A stretch of 64,000 nucleotides of DNA, taken from assembly GCF_001927285.1 (NCBI RefSeq), contig NZ_MSIG01000005.1, positions 186,001-250,000 of the forward strand, read 5' to 3'. Shown here one piece after another: positions 28,880 through 40,330 of the stretch. This stretch comes from Mongoliimonas terrestris (GTDB taxonomy: Bacteria; Pseudomonadota; Alphaproteobacteria; Rhizobiales; Pleomorphomonadaceae). Both the position numbers and the translations under genes were made by a program. Within the stretch, counting starts at the first letter, position 1. Every line of letters starts with the position of its first letter. The notes beneath the pieces are model-generated. The model did not search any database. It was not told where the DNA came from and saw only the letters and a list, made by a program, of their open reading frames with translations.

Positions 28880-29393
28880 GCCCTTCCGGCCACGGCCCGT
28901 GGCCGGACTGCGTGTTGATGTGGCCGGCGTCCCCGGCATCCACCAGCACCGACCCCCAGGCCGCCGCCATCTCGTCAGCCGCCTCGAAGCCGCAATAAGG
29001 GTCCGTGCGGCTCGCGATCACCATGGACGGGAAGGGCAGGGGATCGCGCGGCGCGGCGCCATAGCTGTGGTGGATGGTCGGCGGCATGTCGGGCCGCGCC
29101 ACGTCCGGCGGGGCCACCAGAAACGCGCCACGCACCTTGTCACCCATCAGCGGGGCAGCTTCCGCCACGGCGATCACGCCCAGCGAATGGGCAACCAGCA
29201 CCACCGGCCGCGTCGCCGCCGCCACCGCCGCCACCAGGCGGGCGGTCCAGGCGGCGCGGTCGGGCCGCTCCCAGTCGGTCTGCTCAACCCGCCGCGCGGT
29301 CGGCAGCTTGCGCTCCCACCGGGTCTGCCAGTGGTCCGGCCCGGAGTTGCCGAGGCCGGGGATGATCAGGATGTCGCATTCGGCTGTCTTCAT
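28845..29393 (-). CDS. RBBP9/YdeN family alpha/beta hydrolase
   Basis: The 182-residue serine hydrolase-fold protein has PGLGNSGPDHWQTRWE near the N-terminus, the nucleophile motif VAHSLG, the acid in SRTDPYCG and the His in GDAGHINTQSGHGPWPEG, matching the RBBP9/YdeN group. Substrates of the bacterial members are largely unknown. The start at 29393 is the first Met before the conserved CDILIIPGLG strand. Its last 35 bp overlap the end of the GGDEF/EAL gene on the other strand. Confidence 0.9.
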   Translation of the reverse strand: MKTAECDILIIPGLGNSGPDHWQTRWERKLPTARRVEQTDWERPDRAAWTARLVAAVAAATRPVVLVAHSLGVIAVAEAAPLMGDKVRGAFLVAPPDVARPDMPPTIHHSYGAAPRDPLPFPSMVIASRTDPYCGFEAADEMAAAWGSVLVDAGDAGHINTQSGHGPWPEGLTRFATLLGRI

Positions 29394-29477
29394 GGGGAGG
29401 AGAGTGCCGGGAATCGCCGCCTCGCGACAAGAGGGCTCGTGGTCCGTCCACCGCCGAACGCCCACGGCCGGCGCACC

Positions 29478-30215
29478 TCAGCGGGCCGCCGTCCCGGTGG
29501 TGAGCGCGTGCGCCCAGTCGGCGCGACCGCGCGCCCGGGCGACGGCGGCCGCCGCCTCCCAGTCGTAGGCGACGGCGCGGATCTGCACGTCGAGGCCCTG
29601 ACGCCGCTGGTCGATCACTGCGTAGCGCGCGTGCGGGCTGCCGGTCTCCACCACGTGCGGCGCCGGCACGTCGTCCGCGAAGGCCTGGATGCCCACGCTG
29701 CCGGGGTTCACGATGGTCGGCCCGTCCGGCACCGTCGCCACGCGGGGCAAATGGGTGTGCCCGCACAGCACCAGCGGTTCCGACACGGTCTCCACCATGG
29801 CGCGGATCTCGAAGGCCGGACGCAGCACCATGGCGTGGTTGGCCACATGCTCGGTCAGGTAGGTCTCGTCCGAGCGCGGCGCGCCGTGGCAGAGGAAGGC
29901 GTCGCCGATCACCAGCGTCGGCGGCAGCAGCGCCAGCCAGGCCAGATGCCGCTTTTCCAGCTGCGGCAGCGCGTCCGCGTCCCAGTCGCCGAGATCGGCC
30001 TCGTCCTCCTCCAGGAGGTAGCGGTCGTGATTGCCCCGCACCGTCGGCCAGCCTAGGTCGTCCAGCCGCTCGATTGTCGCCGCCGCCTCCAGCGGCCCCG
30101 AGGCGCTGTCGCCGAGGTTCACCACAAGATCCGGCGCCTGCCCCCTCAGATCGGCCACCACCGCCTCGAGCGCCCGCAGATTTCCATGAATGTCGGCGAC
30201 GACGGCGATGCGCAT
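29478..30215 (-). CDS. Metallophosphoesterase (YfcE/MJ0936-like)
   Basis: The 245-residue calcineurin-like phosphoesterase has the metal-ligand motifs in order: AVVADIHGN, VNLGDSASGP, VRGNHDR, LCHGAP and LCGHTHLP. It is likely a cytosolic phosphodiesterase or phosphatase of unknown substrate. It follows the hydrolase gene in the same orientation (84 bp upstream of it), but no pathway link is evident. Confidence 0.9.
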   Translation of the reverse strand: MRIAVVADIHGNLRALEAVVADLRGQAPDLVVNLGDSASGPLEAAATIERLDDLGWPTVRGNHDRYLLEEDEADLGDWDADALPQLEKRHLAWLALLPPTLVIGDAFLCHGAPRSDETYLTEHVANHAMVLRPAFEIRAMVETVSEPLVLCGHTHLPRVATVPDGPTIVNPGSVGIQAFADDVPAPHVVETGSPHARYAVIDQRRQGLDVQIRAVAYDWEAAAAVARARGRADWAHALTTGTAAR

Positions 30216-30343
30216 GGTCGGATCCGTTCAAGAAGCGAGAGGTATGAAGCGCCCCGGCCCTCATCAAGCCTTATCGGATCGGGGCTGGCCATGCCTGTCA
30301 TTTTTCCTTACCTTGTACGCCAAACCGATGAGTGGTCGCCGCC

Positions 30344-30592
30344 ATGCCCGCCCAAACCCCCTACGCCGCCAAGGCACTATCCCGCGGAACCGATGCCGCC
30401 GGTCGAAACGCCGATGCCCGCCCACCGATCAAGGCTGCCGCCGAAAGGCCGTCTTCCGGAAACGCGGACATGACCCCCGAGGGTGTTCTGGCCGTTCTTG
30501 ACGCTGTGGCCGGCGCGGGTGCCGCGGAAAGCCGCGGCTGGACCGCCCGTGAGATCGACGCCCACCTCCGCCGCCTGCGTGGCGATGATTGA
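30344..30592 (+). CDS. Putative antitoxin of a PIN toxin-antitoxin pair
   Basis: From ATG 30344 the protein has 82 residues, but only the C-terminal 40 (from ATG 30470, MTPEGVLAVLDAVAGAG...TAREIDAHLRRLRGDD) look like a compact helical antitoxin; the leader is Ala/Pro-rich. The stop overlaps the start of the PIN gene by 8 bp. The identity rests mainly on this coupling, so the family is not assigned and the true start may be 30470. Confidence 0.55.
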   Translation: MPAQTPYAAKALSRGTDAAGRNADARPPIKAAAERPSSGNADMTPEGVLAVLDAVAGAGAAESRGWTAREIDAHLRRLRGDD

Positions 30593-31010
30593 CGTCCCGG
30601 GCGGGTCGCGGGTCTACGTCGACACGAACATCTGGATTTATGTGGTGCAGCTCGACCGGGCGGAGCACGCGGCCGCCAGAGCCTTGCTCGACGGGCTGGT
30701 CCACGCCGGCTGTCGCCTGACCACCAGTGAACTCACCATCGCCGAATGCCTCTACAAGCCCGCCCAGCAGGGTTGGCAGGCGTCCATCCTGGCCTTCGAC
30801 CGGCTCTTCCATTCGGGTGCTGTCGACATCCTGCCGCTCGATGGAGCGCTGGCCCGTCGCGCGTCGCTTCACGGCGCCCGCACCAAGCTGAAGCTCCTGG
30901 ACGCCATCCACCATGTCTCGGCGATCGAGAGCGGCTGCCGCCTCCTCGTCACCAACGATCGCCGCTTCCGCGCGTCGGACGACCTTCCCGTCCTCAACCT
31001 CGACCCCTGA
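30585..31010 (+). CDS. PIN-domain putative ribonuclease toxin
   Basis: The 141-residue PIN protein has the acidic active-site residues in VYVDTNIWIY, TSELTIAECLY, LKLLDAIHHVSA and LVTNDRRF. It overlaps the preceding small gene by 8 bp, the arrangement of a type II toxin-antitoxin pair. The ATG at 30585 is used; upstream in-frame sequence belongs to the antitoxin in another frame. It ends 6 bp before the convergent purB. Confidence 0.87.
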   Translation: MIDVPGGSRVYVDTNIWIYVVQLDRAEHAAARALLDGLVHAGCRLTTSELTIAECLYKPAQQGWQASILAFDRLFHSGAVDILPLDGALARRASLHGARTKLKLLDAIHHVSAIESGCRLLVTNDRRFRASDDLPVLNLDP

Positions 31011-31016
31011 GCCCCC

Positions 31017-32345
31017 TCACGCCCGCCCGAACACCCGGCGGAAGATCGTGTCCACGTGCTTCACGTGGTAGCCGAGGTCGAACTTGTCGCGGATCTCGTC
31101 CTCCGAGAGCGCCGCCCGCACCTCCGCGTCGGCGAGGAGCTCGTCGAGGAAGTCCACGCCCGCGGCACCCGCCTGCTGGTAGCTGTCCCACACCTTCATG
31201 GCGTTGCGCTGCACCAGCCGGTAGGCGTCCTCGCGCGAAACGCCCTTCTGCGTCAGCGCCAGTAGGATGCGCTGGCTGTGAACGAGGCCGCCGAGCCGGT
31301 CCATGTTGGCGACCATCCGCTCCGGATAGACCAGGAGCTTGTCCACCACGCCGGTGAGCCTGGCGAGCGCAAAGTCCAGCGTCACGGTGGCGTCGGGGCC
31401 GATCATCCGCTCCACCGAGGAGTGCGAGATGTCCCGCTCGTGCCAGAGCGCCACGTTCTCCATCGCCGGCATCGCGTAGGCGCGCACCATGCGGGCAAGG
31501 CCGGTGAGGTTCTCTGTCAGCACCGGGTTGCGCTTGTGCGGCATGGCGGACGAGCCCTTCTGCCCCGGCGAGAAATACTCCTCCGCCTCCAGCACCTCCG
31601 TCCGCTGCAGGTGGCGGATCTCCACCGACAGGCGCTCGATCGACGAGGCGATCACCCCGAGGGTGGCGAAATACATGGCGTGCCGGTCGCGCGGGATCAC
31701 CTGGGTCGAAACCGGCTCCGGCTTCAGGCCGAGGGCGGCCGCCACGTGCTCCTCCACCCGTGGGTCGATGTTGGCGAAGGTGCCGACCGCGCCGGAAATG
31801 GCGCAGGTGGCGATCTCCTCGCGGGCGTGCCGAAGCCGCGTCCGGCAGCGGTCGAACTCCGCATAGGCCTCGGCCATCTTCAGCCCGAACGTCACCGGCT
31901 CCGCGTGGATGCCGTGGCTGCGCCCGATGCAGACCGTGTCCTTGTACTCGAACGCCCGCCGCTCGATCGCGGCCAGCAGGCCGTCCATGTCCTTCAGGAG
32001 GAGGTCGGTCGCCCGCACCAGCTGTACGCTGAAGCAGGTGTCGAGCACGTCCGACGACGTCATGCCCTGGTGAACGAAACGGGCGTCCGGCCCGACGATG
32101 TCGGCCAGATGCGTCAGGAAGGCGATCACGTCGTGCTTGGTCACGCGCTCGATCTCGTCGATGCGCTCCACGTCGAACACCGCCGGCCCGCCCTTCTCCC
32201 AGATGGTCCGGGCGGCCTCCTTCGGCACCACGCCGAGGTCGGCGAGCGCGTCCGTCGCGTGCGCCTCGATCTCGAACCAGATGCGGAACTTGGTTTCCTG
32301 GCTCCAGATCGCCGTCATCTCGGGGCGGGAATAGCGCGGGATCAT
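31017..32345 (-). CDS. purB: Adenylosuccinate lyase
   Basis: The 442-residue fumarase/aspartase-superfamily enzyme acts twice in purine synthesis, on SAICAR and on adenylosuccinate. The superfamily signature is KGSSAMPHKRNPVLTENLTG, and VHQGMTSSDVLDT and CIGRSHGIHAEPVTFG supply the other two active-site regions. It begins MIPRYSRPEMTAIWSQE, the standard start. It is not linked to the purC-purL block. Confidence 0.97.
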   Translation of the reverse strand: MIPRYSRPEMTAIWSQETKFRIWFEIEAHATDALADLGVVPKEAARTIWEKGGPAVFDVERIDEIERVTKHDVIAFLTHLADIVGPDARFVHQGMTSSDVLDTCFSVQLVRATDLLLKDMDGLLAAIERRAFEYKDTVCIGRSHGIHAEPVTFGLKMAEAYAEFDRCRTRLRHAREEIATCAISGAVGTFANIDPRVEEHVAAALGLKPEPVSTQVIPRDRHAMYFATLGVIASSIERLSVEIRHLQRTEVLEAEEYFSPGQKGSSAMPHKRNPVLTENLTGLARMVRAYAMPAMENVALWHERDISHSSVERMIGPDATVTLDFALARLTGVVDKLLVYPERMVANMDRLGGLVHSQRILLALTQKGVSREDAYRLVQRNAMKVWDSYQQAGAAGVDFLDELLADAEVRAALSEDEIRDKFDLGYHVKHVDTIFRRVFGRA

Positions 32346-32446
32346 GGGCGGAACCTCTGGCGTCGGGCACGGGCGGAAAAAGCGCCCCCCACCTATCAGG
32401 AAGCCCCGCGCGCCTCAACCGCCACGGTTCCGCCGCCGCCGCTGGC

Positions 32447-33475
32447 TCACGGCGCGCCGAAGCGTTCGGCCCAGGTGGGGTAGGGGTCCTTGTCGGCGGG
32501 GCTCGCCAGGAAGACCGCCCGGGCGATGGCGCGGGCGAGCGTCGCTGCCGCGATGGCGGAGAGCACGATCAGGTCGCGGTCCGGCGCGGCCAGGGCCCGC
32601 CGGCCCGTCGCCATGGCGAACACCAGGTCGCCGTCGAACGGGGTGTGCGCCGGCCAGAGCGCGCGGGCGAGGCCGTCGTGGGAGGCGACGGCCAGCCGCT
32701 TGGCCTGCGCCTTGGTCAGGATGGCGTCCGTCGCGACCACGCAGATGGTGGTGGCGGCCAGCGGTTCCGGCGCGAACTTGGTGCGCACCGCCGAGGCCTC
32801 CGGCACGAAGATGGGCGGCCAGCCGAGGCCGCCGAACTCGTCGCCGATCTCGAACGGCGCCGCCCAGAAGTGGGCCGTGTCGCCCACGGTCGCCGAGCCT
32901 ACCGCGTTCACCGCCGCGATGGCGCCGATCGTCACGCCGTTCGCCAGCCGCGTGGAGGCGGAGCCGAGTCCGCCCTTCAGCCCCGCCGTGGTGGCGCCCG
33001 CCCCGGCGCCCACGCTGCCGAGCGCGAAGGTTCTCGACGTCGCCGACAGCGCCTTGCGGCCGAGCGCCCGGTAGGGCGGCTCCACGGGCTCCCCCGGCTT
33101 CGTCGCCACGAAGTCCTTCTCGCCGCCGTTGAGAAGGTCGAACAGGATGGCGGCCGGCACGATCGGCACCCGCGCCGGGCCGACCGCGAACCCGCGTCCC
33201 CGCTCGGCGAGGGCGTGCATCACCCCCGTCGCGCTCTCCAGCCCGAAGGCGGATCCGCCGGAGAGCACCAGCGCGTCCACCCGCTCCACGGTCTGCTCGG
33301 GCGCCAGCAGGTCGGTCTCCCGCGTGCCCGGCGCGCCACCCATCACCGACACGGAGGCGATCGCCGGCTCCTCCGCCAGCACCACCGTCACCCCCGTCTT
33401 GGCCGCAACGTCGGTGGCATTGCCGACGAGGAGGCCCGGAACGTCGGTGATCAGGTTGGCGGGGCCGGGGATCAT
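32447..33475 (-). CDS. P1 family (S58, DmpA-like) peptidase
   Basis: The 342-residue protein belongs to the DmpA/L-aminopeptidase S58 family, self-processing N-terminal nucleophile hydrolases. Visible features are ITDVPGLLVGNATDVAAKTGVTVVL, the LVLSGGSAFGLESATGVMHAL segment and the cleavage/nucleophile region GLKGGLGSASTRLANGVTIGAIAAVNAVGS. Members release N-terminal D- or L-amino acids or beta-peptides. It is 101 bp from purB with no evident functional link. Confidence 0.9.
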   Translation of the reverse strand: MIPGPANLITDVPGLLVGNATDVAAKTGVTVVLAEEPAIASVSVMGGAPGTRETDLLAPEQTVERVDALVLSGGSAFGLESATGVMHALAERGRGFAVGPARVPIVPAAILFDLLNGGEKDFVATKPGEPVEPPYRALGRKALSATSRTFALGSVGAGAGATTAGLKGGLGSASTRLANGVTIGAIAAVNAVGSATVGDTAHFWAAPFEIGDEFGGLGWPPIFVPEASAVRTKFAPEPLAATTICVVATDAILTKAQAKRLAVASHDGLARALWPAHTPFDGDLVFAMATGRRALAAPDRDLIVLSAIAAATLARAIARAVFLASPADKDPYPTWAERFGAP

Positions 33476-33482
33476 GGGGCCA

Positions 33483-34067
33483 TCACGGGGTGCGGGTCTT
33501 GTCGTAGTGGCGGTCGCGATAGATGAGCACGCCCTGGTCCTGATCGGAACCGGCTTCGATGGCGCGCACCGCCACCACGCGGCCGAACATCACCGCGTGG
33601 GTGCCCATCTCCACCACGTCGGCGAGCACACAGTCGAGGGCCATCGGGGCGCCGTCCAGCACCGGTGCGCCGGTCAGAAGCACCGACCAGGCGCCGTGCG
33701 CGAACCGCTCCTCGCCGACGATCCCGCCGCGCCCGGCGAACACGTCCGCCAGGGCCGCGGCGTCCGCCGGCATCATGTTGACGGCGAACACCCCGTTCGC
33801 CCGGAAGGCCTCGTTCTGTCCGCTCTTGCGGTTGAGGCAGACCAGAATGGTCGCCGGGTCGTCGGAGACGGACGCGAACGCCGTGGCGGTGAAGCCGCGC
33901 CGGCCCGCCGGTCCGGCCGTGGTGATCACGTGAACGGCGGACGGCACCCGCGCGATCGCGTCCCGGAACGCCGGACCGGGCACGCCCGGCATCGCGCCGG
34001 CCGCGTCGGCGCCCGTCCCGCTGTCGACCGGACCGCCGGGATCGCTTGGCCGCTTGGAGAACGTCAT
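33483..34067 (-). CDS. Flavin reductase family protein (RutF/HpaC-like)
   Basis: The 194-residue FMN-binding split-barrel protein has FRDAIARVPSAVHVITTAGPAGRRGFTATAFASVSDDPATILVCLNRKSG, typical of NAD(P)H:flavin reductases that feed two-component monooxygenases. ATG 34067 (MTFSKRP) is used. The C-terminus YRDRHYDKTR is also a family feature. No partner monooxygenase is nearby, so its role is open. It ends 7 bp before the P1 peptidase gene starts. Confidence 0.88.
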   Translation of the reverse strand: MTFSKRPSDPGGPVDSGTGADAAGAMPGVPGPAFRDAIARVPSAVHVITTAGPAGRRGFTATAFASVSDDPATILVCLNRKSGQNEAFRANGVFAVNMMPADAAALADVFAGRGGIVGEERFAHGAWSVLLTGAPVLDGAPMALDCVLADVVEMGTHAVMFGRVVAVRAIEAGSDQDQGVLIYRDRHYDKTRTP

Positions 34068-34612
34068 GGATTTCCCTGCCTGAATGGAGCCGGCGGTGAA
34101 CCCGCGGACCACCGTCCGCGGCAATTAATCAGGTTGCCGGCATTTTGAAACCAGGGGCGAAGCCGAAACGGATCTGCGACCCGTCCGGCTTGGGAAAATG
34201 CCGGCCGTCGGCGGTTCGGCAAGCCCCTCCGGCCATCGACAGGATTGACACTGCTGAGACTTTGCCGCGTTCTCGGCCAAGGTGTCGCCACGGGCCGCCG
34301 CCGCTGCCTGTGCGCACCGGAAAGCGGTGCCGATCCATAGGCTGCAAACGATTGAAAACCCGTAAGCGCGAACGCTGCGATGATATGGCGGCTTCCACCG
34401 GAAATTTCGCCAGGAGTGCGCCGGGAAACCGCTCGAAAACCCTATGTTTCCGCAGTTTCCCGGCATAGTCACCAAAATCGTCGGTAATCCCTGGGATACC
34501 TGCGGGCCGCGGTTGTAACGGTTCGTTCAGGCTGCTAATGGACAGGGAACGCCCAAAAACAAGCGATGCACCCAAAAAAGGCACGCATGCGGCGGCAGGG
34601 GACCAGGCTCAC
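34068..34612. other. Upstream region of the liv operon
   Basis: This 545-bp divergent spacer holds no credible gene. It is less GC-rich than its surroundings and must contain the liv operon promoter. No operator or leader peptide could be identified by eye. Confidence 0.5.
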
Positions 34613-35530
34613 ATGGAAATCTTCATTCAGCAGTTGATCAACGGGATCACTCTGGGGTCGATCTACGGGTTGATCGCGATCGGCTACACGATGGTGTTCG
34701 GCATCATCGGCATGGTGAACTTCTCGCACGGCGACGTCTTCATGGTGTCGGCGTTCATCGCCCTCATCTTCTTCCTCGTGCTCACCACCTGGCTCGGCAT
34801 CGCGTCGGTGGCGCTGGCGCTCTTCCTGGTGATGATCATCGCCATGGTGCTGACCGGCCTCCTGTCCTGGACGATCGAGCGGGTCGCCTACCGGCCGCTG
34901 CGCGGTTCGTTCCGGCTGGCGCCGCTGATCTCCGCCATCGGCATGTCCATCGTGCTGTCCAACTTCATCCAGGTCGCCCAGGGCCCGCGCAACAAGCCGA
35001 CCCCGCCGATGGTCCGCGACGTGATCGTGCTGATGGACTCAAACGGCTACGCCGTGACGCTCTCCTACAAGCAGATCATCATCATGGCGACGACCGCCGT
35101 CCTCCTGGCGGTGTTCTGGTACGTGGTGCAGAAGACGCCGCTCGGCCGCGCCCAGCGCGCTTGCGAGCAGGACCGCAAGATGGCCGCGCTCCTCGGCGTC
35201 AACGTGGACCGCACCATCTCGCTCACCTTCGTGATGGGCGCCGCCCTCGCCGCCGTCGCCGGCACCATGTACCTGATGTACTACGGCGTGGTGAACTTCT
35301 CCGACGGCTTCGTGCCGGGTGTGAAGGCCTTCACGGCGGCGGTTCTCGGCGGTATCGGCTCGCTGCCCGGCGCGGTGCTCGGCGGCCTCCTGATCGGCCT
35401 GATCGAGACCTTCTGGTCCGGCTACTTCTCGATCGACTACAAGGACGTGGCGGCCTTCTCCATCCTCGCCATCGTGCTGATCTTCATGCCGCAGGGCATC
35501 CTGGGGCGGCCGGAAGTGGAGAAGGTGTGA
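34613..35530 (+). CDS. livH: Branched-chain amino acid ABC transporter permease LivH
   Basis: The 305-residue permease has about eight transmembrane helices and the family motifs [31 protein letters not shown] and the EAA-loop-like [25 protein letters not shown] 34613 ([12 protein letters not shown]) is the conserved start; the upstream in-frame ATG 34538 adds a hydrophilic leader. It forms the inner-membrane channel with LivM and is followed 4 bp later by livM. Confidence 0.95.
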   Translation: MEIFIQQLINGITLGSIYGLIAIGYTMVFGIIGMVNFSHGDVFMVSAFIALIFFLVLTTWLGIASVALALFLVMIIAMVLTGLLSWTIERVAYRPLRGSFRLAPLISAIGMSIVLSNFIQVAQGPRNKPTPPMVRDVIVLMDSNGYAVTLSYKQIIIMATTAVLLAVFWYVVQKTPLGRAQRACEQDRKMAALLGVNVDRTISLTFVMGAALAAVAGTMYLMYYGVVNFSDGFVPGVKAFTAAVLGGIGSLPGAVLGGLLIGLIETFWSGYFSIDYKDVAAFSILAIVLIFMPQGILGRPEVEKV

Positions 35531-35534
35531 TCCC

Positions 35535-36917
35535 ATGACCGCACCCGTCTCCGCAAAGCCGCGCGAGGGCGCCGACTACGGCAAGGCCGGGAAGGACGCC
35601 ATCCTGGCCGGCATCATCGCCTTCGGCATCTTCGGGCCGCTCGTCGGCCTGAAGACCGAGCAGAACATGAGCAACGAGCTCATCGTCGTGAACGACATGG
35701 TCTCGGCGCTGATCATCGTGGCCATCGTCATGGCCGGGCGCTTTCTCCTGTCGGCGTTCGTCTTCCCCTACATGAGCCAGCGCGGCAAGAAGCCGACCGC
35801 CGCCAACGCCCTCGGCACCGAGAAGCCGGACCGGAGCAAGCTCTACGCCCGGCTCGGCCTCGTGCTCATCTTCTTCTATCCTATCATCGTCGTGTCCCTG
35901 GTCGGCTTCCAGGGCTCGCTGAAGTGGGTGGACAACTTCGGCATCCAGATCCTCATCTACGTGATGCTCGGCTGGGGCCTCAACATCGTGGTCGGCCTCG
36001 CCGGTCTTCTCGACCTCGGCTACGTGGCCTTTTATGCGGTCGGCGCCTATTCCTACGCGCTGCTCGCCATCAACTTCGACCTCAGCTTCTGGGTGCTGCT
36101 GCCGGTCGCCGGGCTCCTCGCCGCCTTCTGGGGCGTGATCCTGGGCTTCCCCGTGCTGCGGTTGCGCGGCGATTATCTCGCCATCGTGACGCTCGCCTTC
36201 GGCGAGATCATCCGTCTGGTGCTGATCAACTTCCGCGAACTTACCAACGGCTCGGCCGGCATCTCGTCCATCCCGAAGGTGACGCTCTTCGGCATCCCGT
36301 TCGACGCCTCGCCGGACGGCTTCGCCAAGATGTTCGATCTGCCGCTGTCGTCGGCCTACTACAAGATCTTCCTCTACTATCTCATCCTGCTCCTCGCCCT
36401 CCTCACCGCCTACGTGACCATCCGGCTCCGCCGCATGCCGATCGGCCGCGCCTGGGAGGCCCTGCGCGAGGACGAGGTGGCCTGCCGGTCGCTCGGCATC
36501 AACACCACGAACACCAAGCTGACGGCCTTCGCCATCGGCGCCATGTTTGCGGGCTTCGCCGGCTCCTTCTTCGCCGCCCGCCAGGGCTTCGTGTCGCCGG
36601 AGTCCTTCGTCTTCATGGAATCGGCCGTCATCGTCGCCATCGTGGTGCTCGGCGGCATGGGCTCCATGATCGGCGTCGCCGTCGCGGCCGCGGCCATGAT
36701 CGGCGGCACGGAACTCCTGCGCGAACTCACCTTCCTCAAGGCGGTGTTCGGGCCCGAGTTCAACCCCGATCAGTACCGCATGCTGCTGTTCGGCCTTGCC
36801 ATGGTGGGCATCATGATCTGGCGTCCGCGCGGCTTCGTCTCCTCCCGCGAACCCACCGCCTACCTGTTCGAGCGCAAGTCGGTCTCCGGCTCGCTGGTGA
36901 AGGAAGGGCACGGCTGA
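35535..36917 (+). CDS. livM: Branched-chain amino acid ABC transporter permease LivM
   Basis: The 460-residue permease is longer than LivH, as usual, with an N-terminal extension containing extra helices. It has the family segments [27 protein letters not shown] and [44 protein letters not shown]. It pairs with LivH as the membrane channel. The livG start lies 2 bp after its stop, so the genes are translationally linked. Confidence 0.95.
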   Translation: MTAPVSAKPREGADYGKAGKDAILAGIIAFGIFGPLVGLKTEQNMSNELIVVNDMVSALIIVAIVMAGRFLLSAFVFPYMSQRGKKPTAANALGTEKPDRSKLYARLGLVLIFFYPIIVVSLVGFQGSLKWVDNFGIQILIYVMLGWGLNIVVGLAGLLDLGYVAFYAVGAYSYALLAINFDLSFWVLLPVAGLLAAFWGVILGFPVLRLRGDYLAIVTLAFGEIIRLVLINFRELTNGSAGISSIPKVTLFGIPFDASPDGFAKMFDLPLSSAYYKIFLYYLILLLALLTAYVTIRLRRMPIGRAWEALREDEVACRSLGINTTNTKLTAFAIGAMFAGFAGSFFAARQGFVSPESFVFMESAVIVAIVVLGGMGSMIGVAVAAAAMIGGTELLRELTFLKAVFGPEFNPDQYRMLLFGLAMVGIMIWRPRGFVSSREPTAYLFERKSVSGSLVKEGHG

Positions 36918-36919
36918 CC

Positions 36920-38532
<1,613 letters not shown>

Positions 38533-38545
38533 GGGGGAGGGGACG

Positions 38546-38899
38546 ATGCAAGGCATTCTCTATGAAGAACCGAACATCCTCTTGTTCGCCTTCGTCACCC
38601 TCATCCTCGGCGGCTGGGGCGCCTGGATGACGGGCCGCGCCTGCGCCATCACCTGGCGCAGCGCCACCATCCTCGTGGCCTATGTGCTCGTGCTCGCCAT
38701 GGCGGTGCGCTTCATCCACTTCGCGCTCTTCGAGGGCACGCTCCTGTCGCTCCACTACTATCTGGTCGACATGGTGATCCTGCAGGCGATCGCGTTTGCC
38801 GGCTACCGTTTCTACCTGACGCGGCAGATGGTGCGTCAGTACTACTGGCTCTACGAGGCATCCGGGCCGTTCGCCTGGAAGCCCAAGGCCGCCGCTTAA
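38546..38899 (+). CDS. DUF6867 family small membrane protein of the liv operon
   Basis: The 117-residue protein has two to three transmembrane helices (NILLFAFVTLILGGWGAWMTG; ATILVAYVLVLAMAVRFI; YYLVDMVILQAIAFAGYRFYL). It sits 13 bp after livF with a strong RBS (GAGGGGGAGGGG). Small proteins of this DUF6867 type occur in liv operons of Hyphomicrobiales. An accessory transport role is inferred from position only. Confidence 0.8.
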   Translation: MQGILYEEPNILLFAFVTLILGGWGAWMTGRACAITWRSATILVAYVLVLAMAVRFIHFALFEGTLLSLHYYLVDMVILQAIAFAGYRFYLTRQMVRQYYWLYEASGPFAWKPKAAA

Positions 38900-39035
38900 G
38901 TTCTTTGACCAATTAGTCGAATCCGGGTGACAAGTCTGAAAAGATAGTCGAAATTCTATCTCCAGCGGGTCAACCGTGCCAAACGGGCCGAGCCAATTCG
39001 GCCCGCCTTCCAGAACCATTGGGAGAGTCTCAAAA

Positions 39036-40154
39036 ATGAAGAAGCAGCTTCTGACGGGCGCCGTCTTCGCCGCGAGCTTGATGTTCGCGTCGCAGGCCTT
39101 CGCCGAGATCAAGATCGGCGTTGCCGGTCCGCTCACCGGCCCGAACGCCGCCTTCGGCGCGCAGCTCCAGAAGGGCGCCGAGCAGGCCGTGGCCGACATC
39201 AACGCCGCCGGCGGCGTGAACGGCGAGATGCTGAGCATCGTGCTCGGCGACGACGTGTCCGACCCGAAGCAGGGCGTGTCGGTCGCGAACAAGTTCGTGG
39301 GCGAAGGCGTCCAGTACGTGGTCGGCCACTTCAACTCGGGCGTCTCGATCCCGGCCTCGGAAGTCTATGCCGAGAACGGCATCTTCCAGATCACCCCGGC
39401 CTCGACCAACCCGAACTTCACCGAGCGCGGCCTGTGGAACACCTTCCGCACCTGCGGTCGTGACGACCAGCAGGGCGCCGTCGCCGGCAAGTATGTCGCC
39501 GACAACTTCAAGGACACCCCCGTCGCGGTCATCCACGACAAGACCCCGTACGGCCAGGGCCTTGCCGACGAGACCAAGAAGGCCATGAACGGCCTCGGCG
39601 TCACCGAAGTCGTCTACGAAGGCATCAACATCGGCGACAAGGACTTCTCGGCCCTGATCTCCAAGCTCAAGGCGGCGAACGTCGGCGTCATCTACTACGG
39701 CGGCCTGCACACGGAAGCCGGCCTGATCATCCGTCAGGCGGCCGACCAGGGCCTCAAGGCCGTGCTCATGTCCGGCGACGGCATCACCTCCGACGAGTTC
39801 GCCTCGATCGGCGGCCCGGCCGTGGAAGGCACCCTGATGACCTTCCCGCCCGACCCGCGCAAGAACGCCGACGCCGCGCCGGTGGTGGAGAAGTTCCGCA
39901 CCGCCGGCTTCGAGCCGGAGGCCTACACGCTCTACTCCTACGCGGCCGTCCAGGTCATCGTCGAGGGCATCAAGGCCGCCGGCGAGAACGACCCGCAGAA
40001 GGTGGCCGAAGCCCTCAAGGGCGGCAGCCAGTACTCCACGGTGGTCGGCACCCTCGGCTTCGACGAGAAGGGCGACATCACCCGTCCGGACTACACCATG
40101 TACGTCTGGAAGAAGAACGACGAAGGCAAGATCACCTATATCCAGATGCAGTGA
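39036..40154 (+). CDS. livK: Branched-chain amino acid ABC transporter substrate-binding protein
   Basis: The 372-residue periplasmic protein has a Sec signal peptide (to about residue 23, AFAE) and the Leu/Ile/Val-binding fold: IKIGVAGPLTGPNAAFGAQLQKGAEQAVADINAAGGVNGE, then VVGHFNSGVSIPASEVYAENGI and YSYAAVQVIVEGI. It delivers ligand to LivHM. GGGAGA precedes the ATG at 39036. A 12-bp-stem terminator follows, so this is probably the last gene of the liv operon. Confidence 0.94.
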   Translation: MKKQLLTGAVFAASLMFASQAFAEIKIGVAGPLTGPNAAFGAQLQKGAEQAVADINAAGGVNGEMLSIVLGDDVSDPKQGVSVANKFVGEGVQYVVGHFNSGVSIPASEVYAENGIFQITPASTNPNFTERGLWNTFRTCGRDDQQGAVAGKYVADNFKDTPVAVIHDKTPYGQGLADETKKAMNGLGVTEVVYEGINIGDKDFSALISKLKAANVGVIYYGGLHTEAGLIIRQAADQGLKAVLMSGDGITSDEFASIGGPAVEGTLMTFPPDPRKNADAAPVVEKFRTAGFEPEAYTLYSYAAVQVIVEGIKAAGENDPQKVAEALKGGSQYSTVVGTLGFDEKGDITRPDYTMYVWKKNDEGKITYIQMQ

Positions 40155-40208
40155 TCGGCCGGACGGCGCGGCCCGCCCACCGGCGCCCGCTCCGTCCCCA
40201 TCCGTCCC

Positions 40209-40241
40209 GCCCGCCCCGGCCATCGCCGGGGCGGGCTTTTT
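40209..40241 (+). terminator. Intrinsic terminator of the liv operon
   Basis: A 12-bp perfect stem (40209-40220 with 40225-40236), a CATC tetraloop and TTTTT follow the binding-protein gene by 55 bp. Confidence 0.92.
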
Positions 40242-40330
40242 CATGGCCGGACGAATCCCCCGCGCCCGCCCCCGGAGAGGGCGCACCCCGTCGCCAGCCC
40301 TGCCCCTCGATCTCCCCACCCGCCCTACAT

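Noticed and set aside
34145..34468. 107-codon open frame upstream of the liv operon
   Set aside because: It has an Arg/Pro/Cys-rich composition, no RBS and no recognisable family, and codon use unlike its neighbours.
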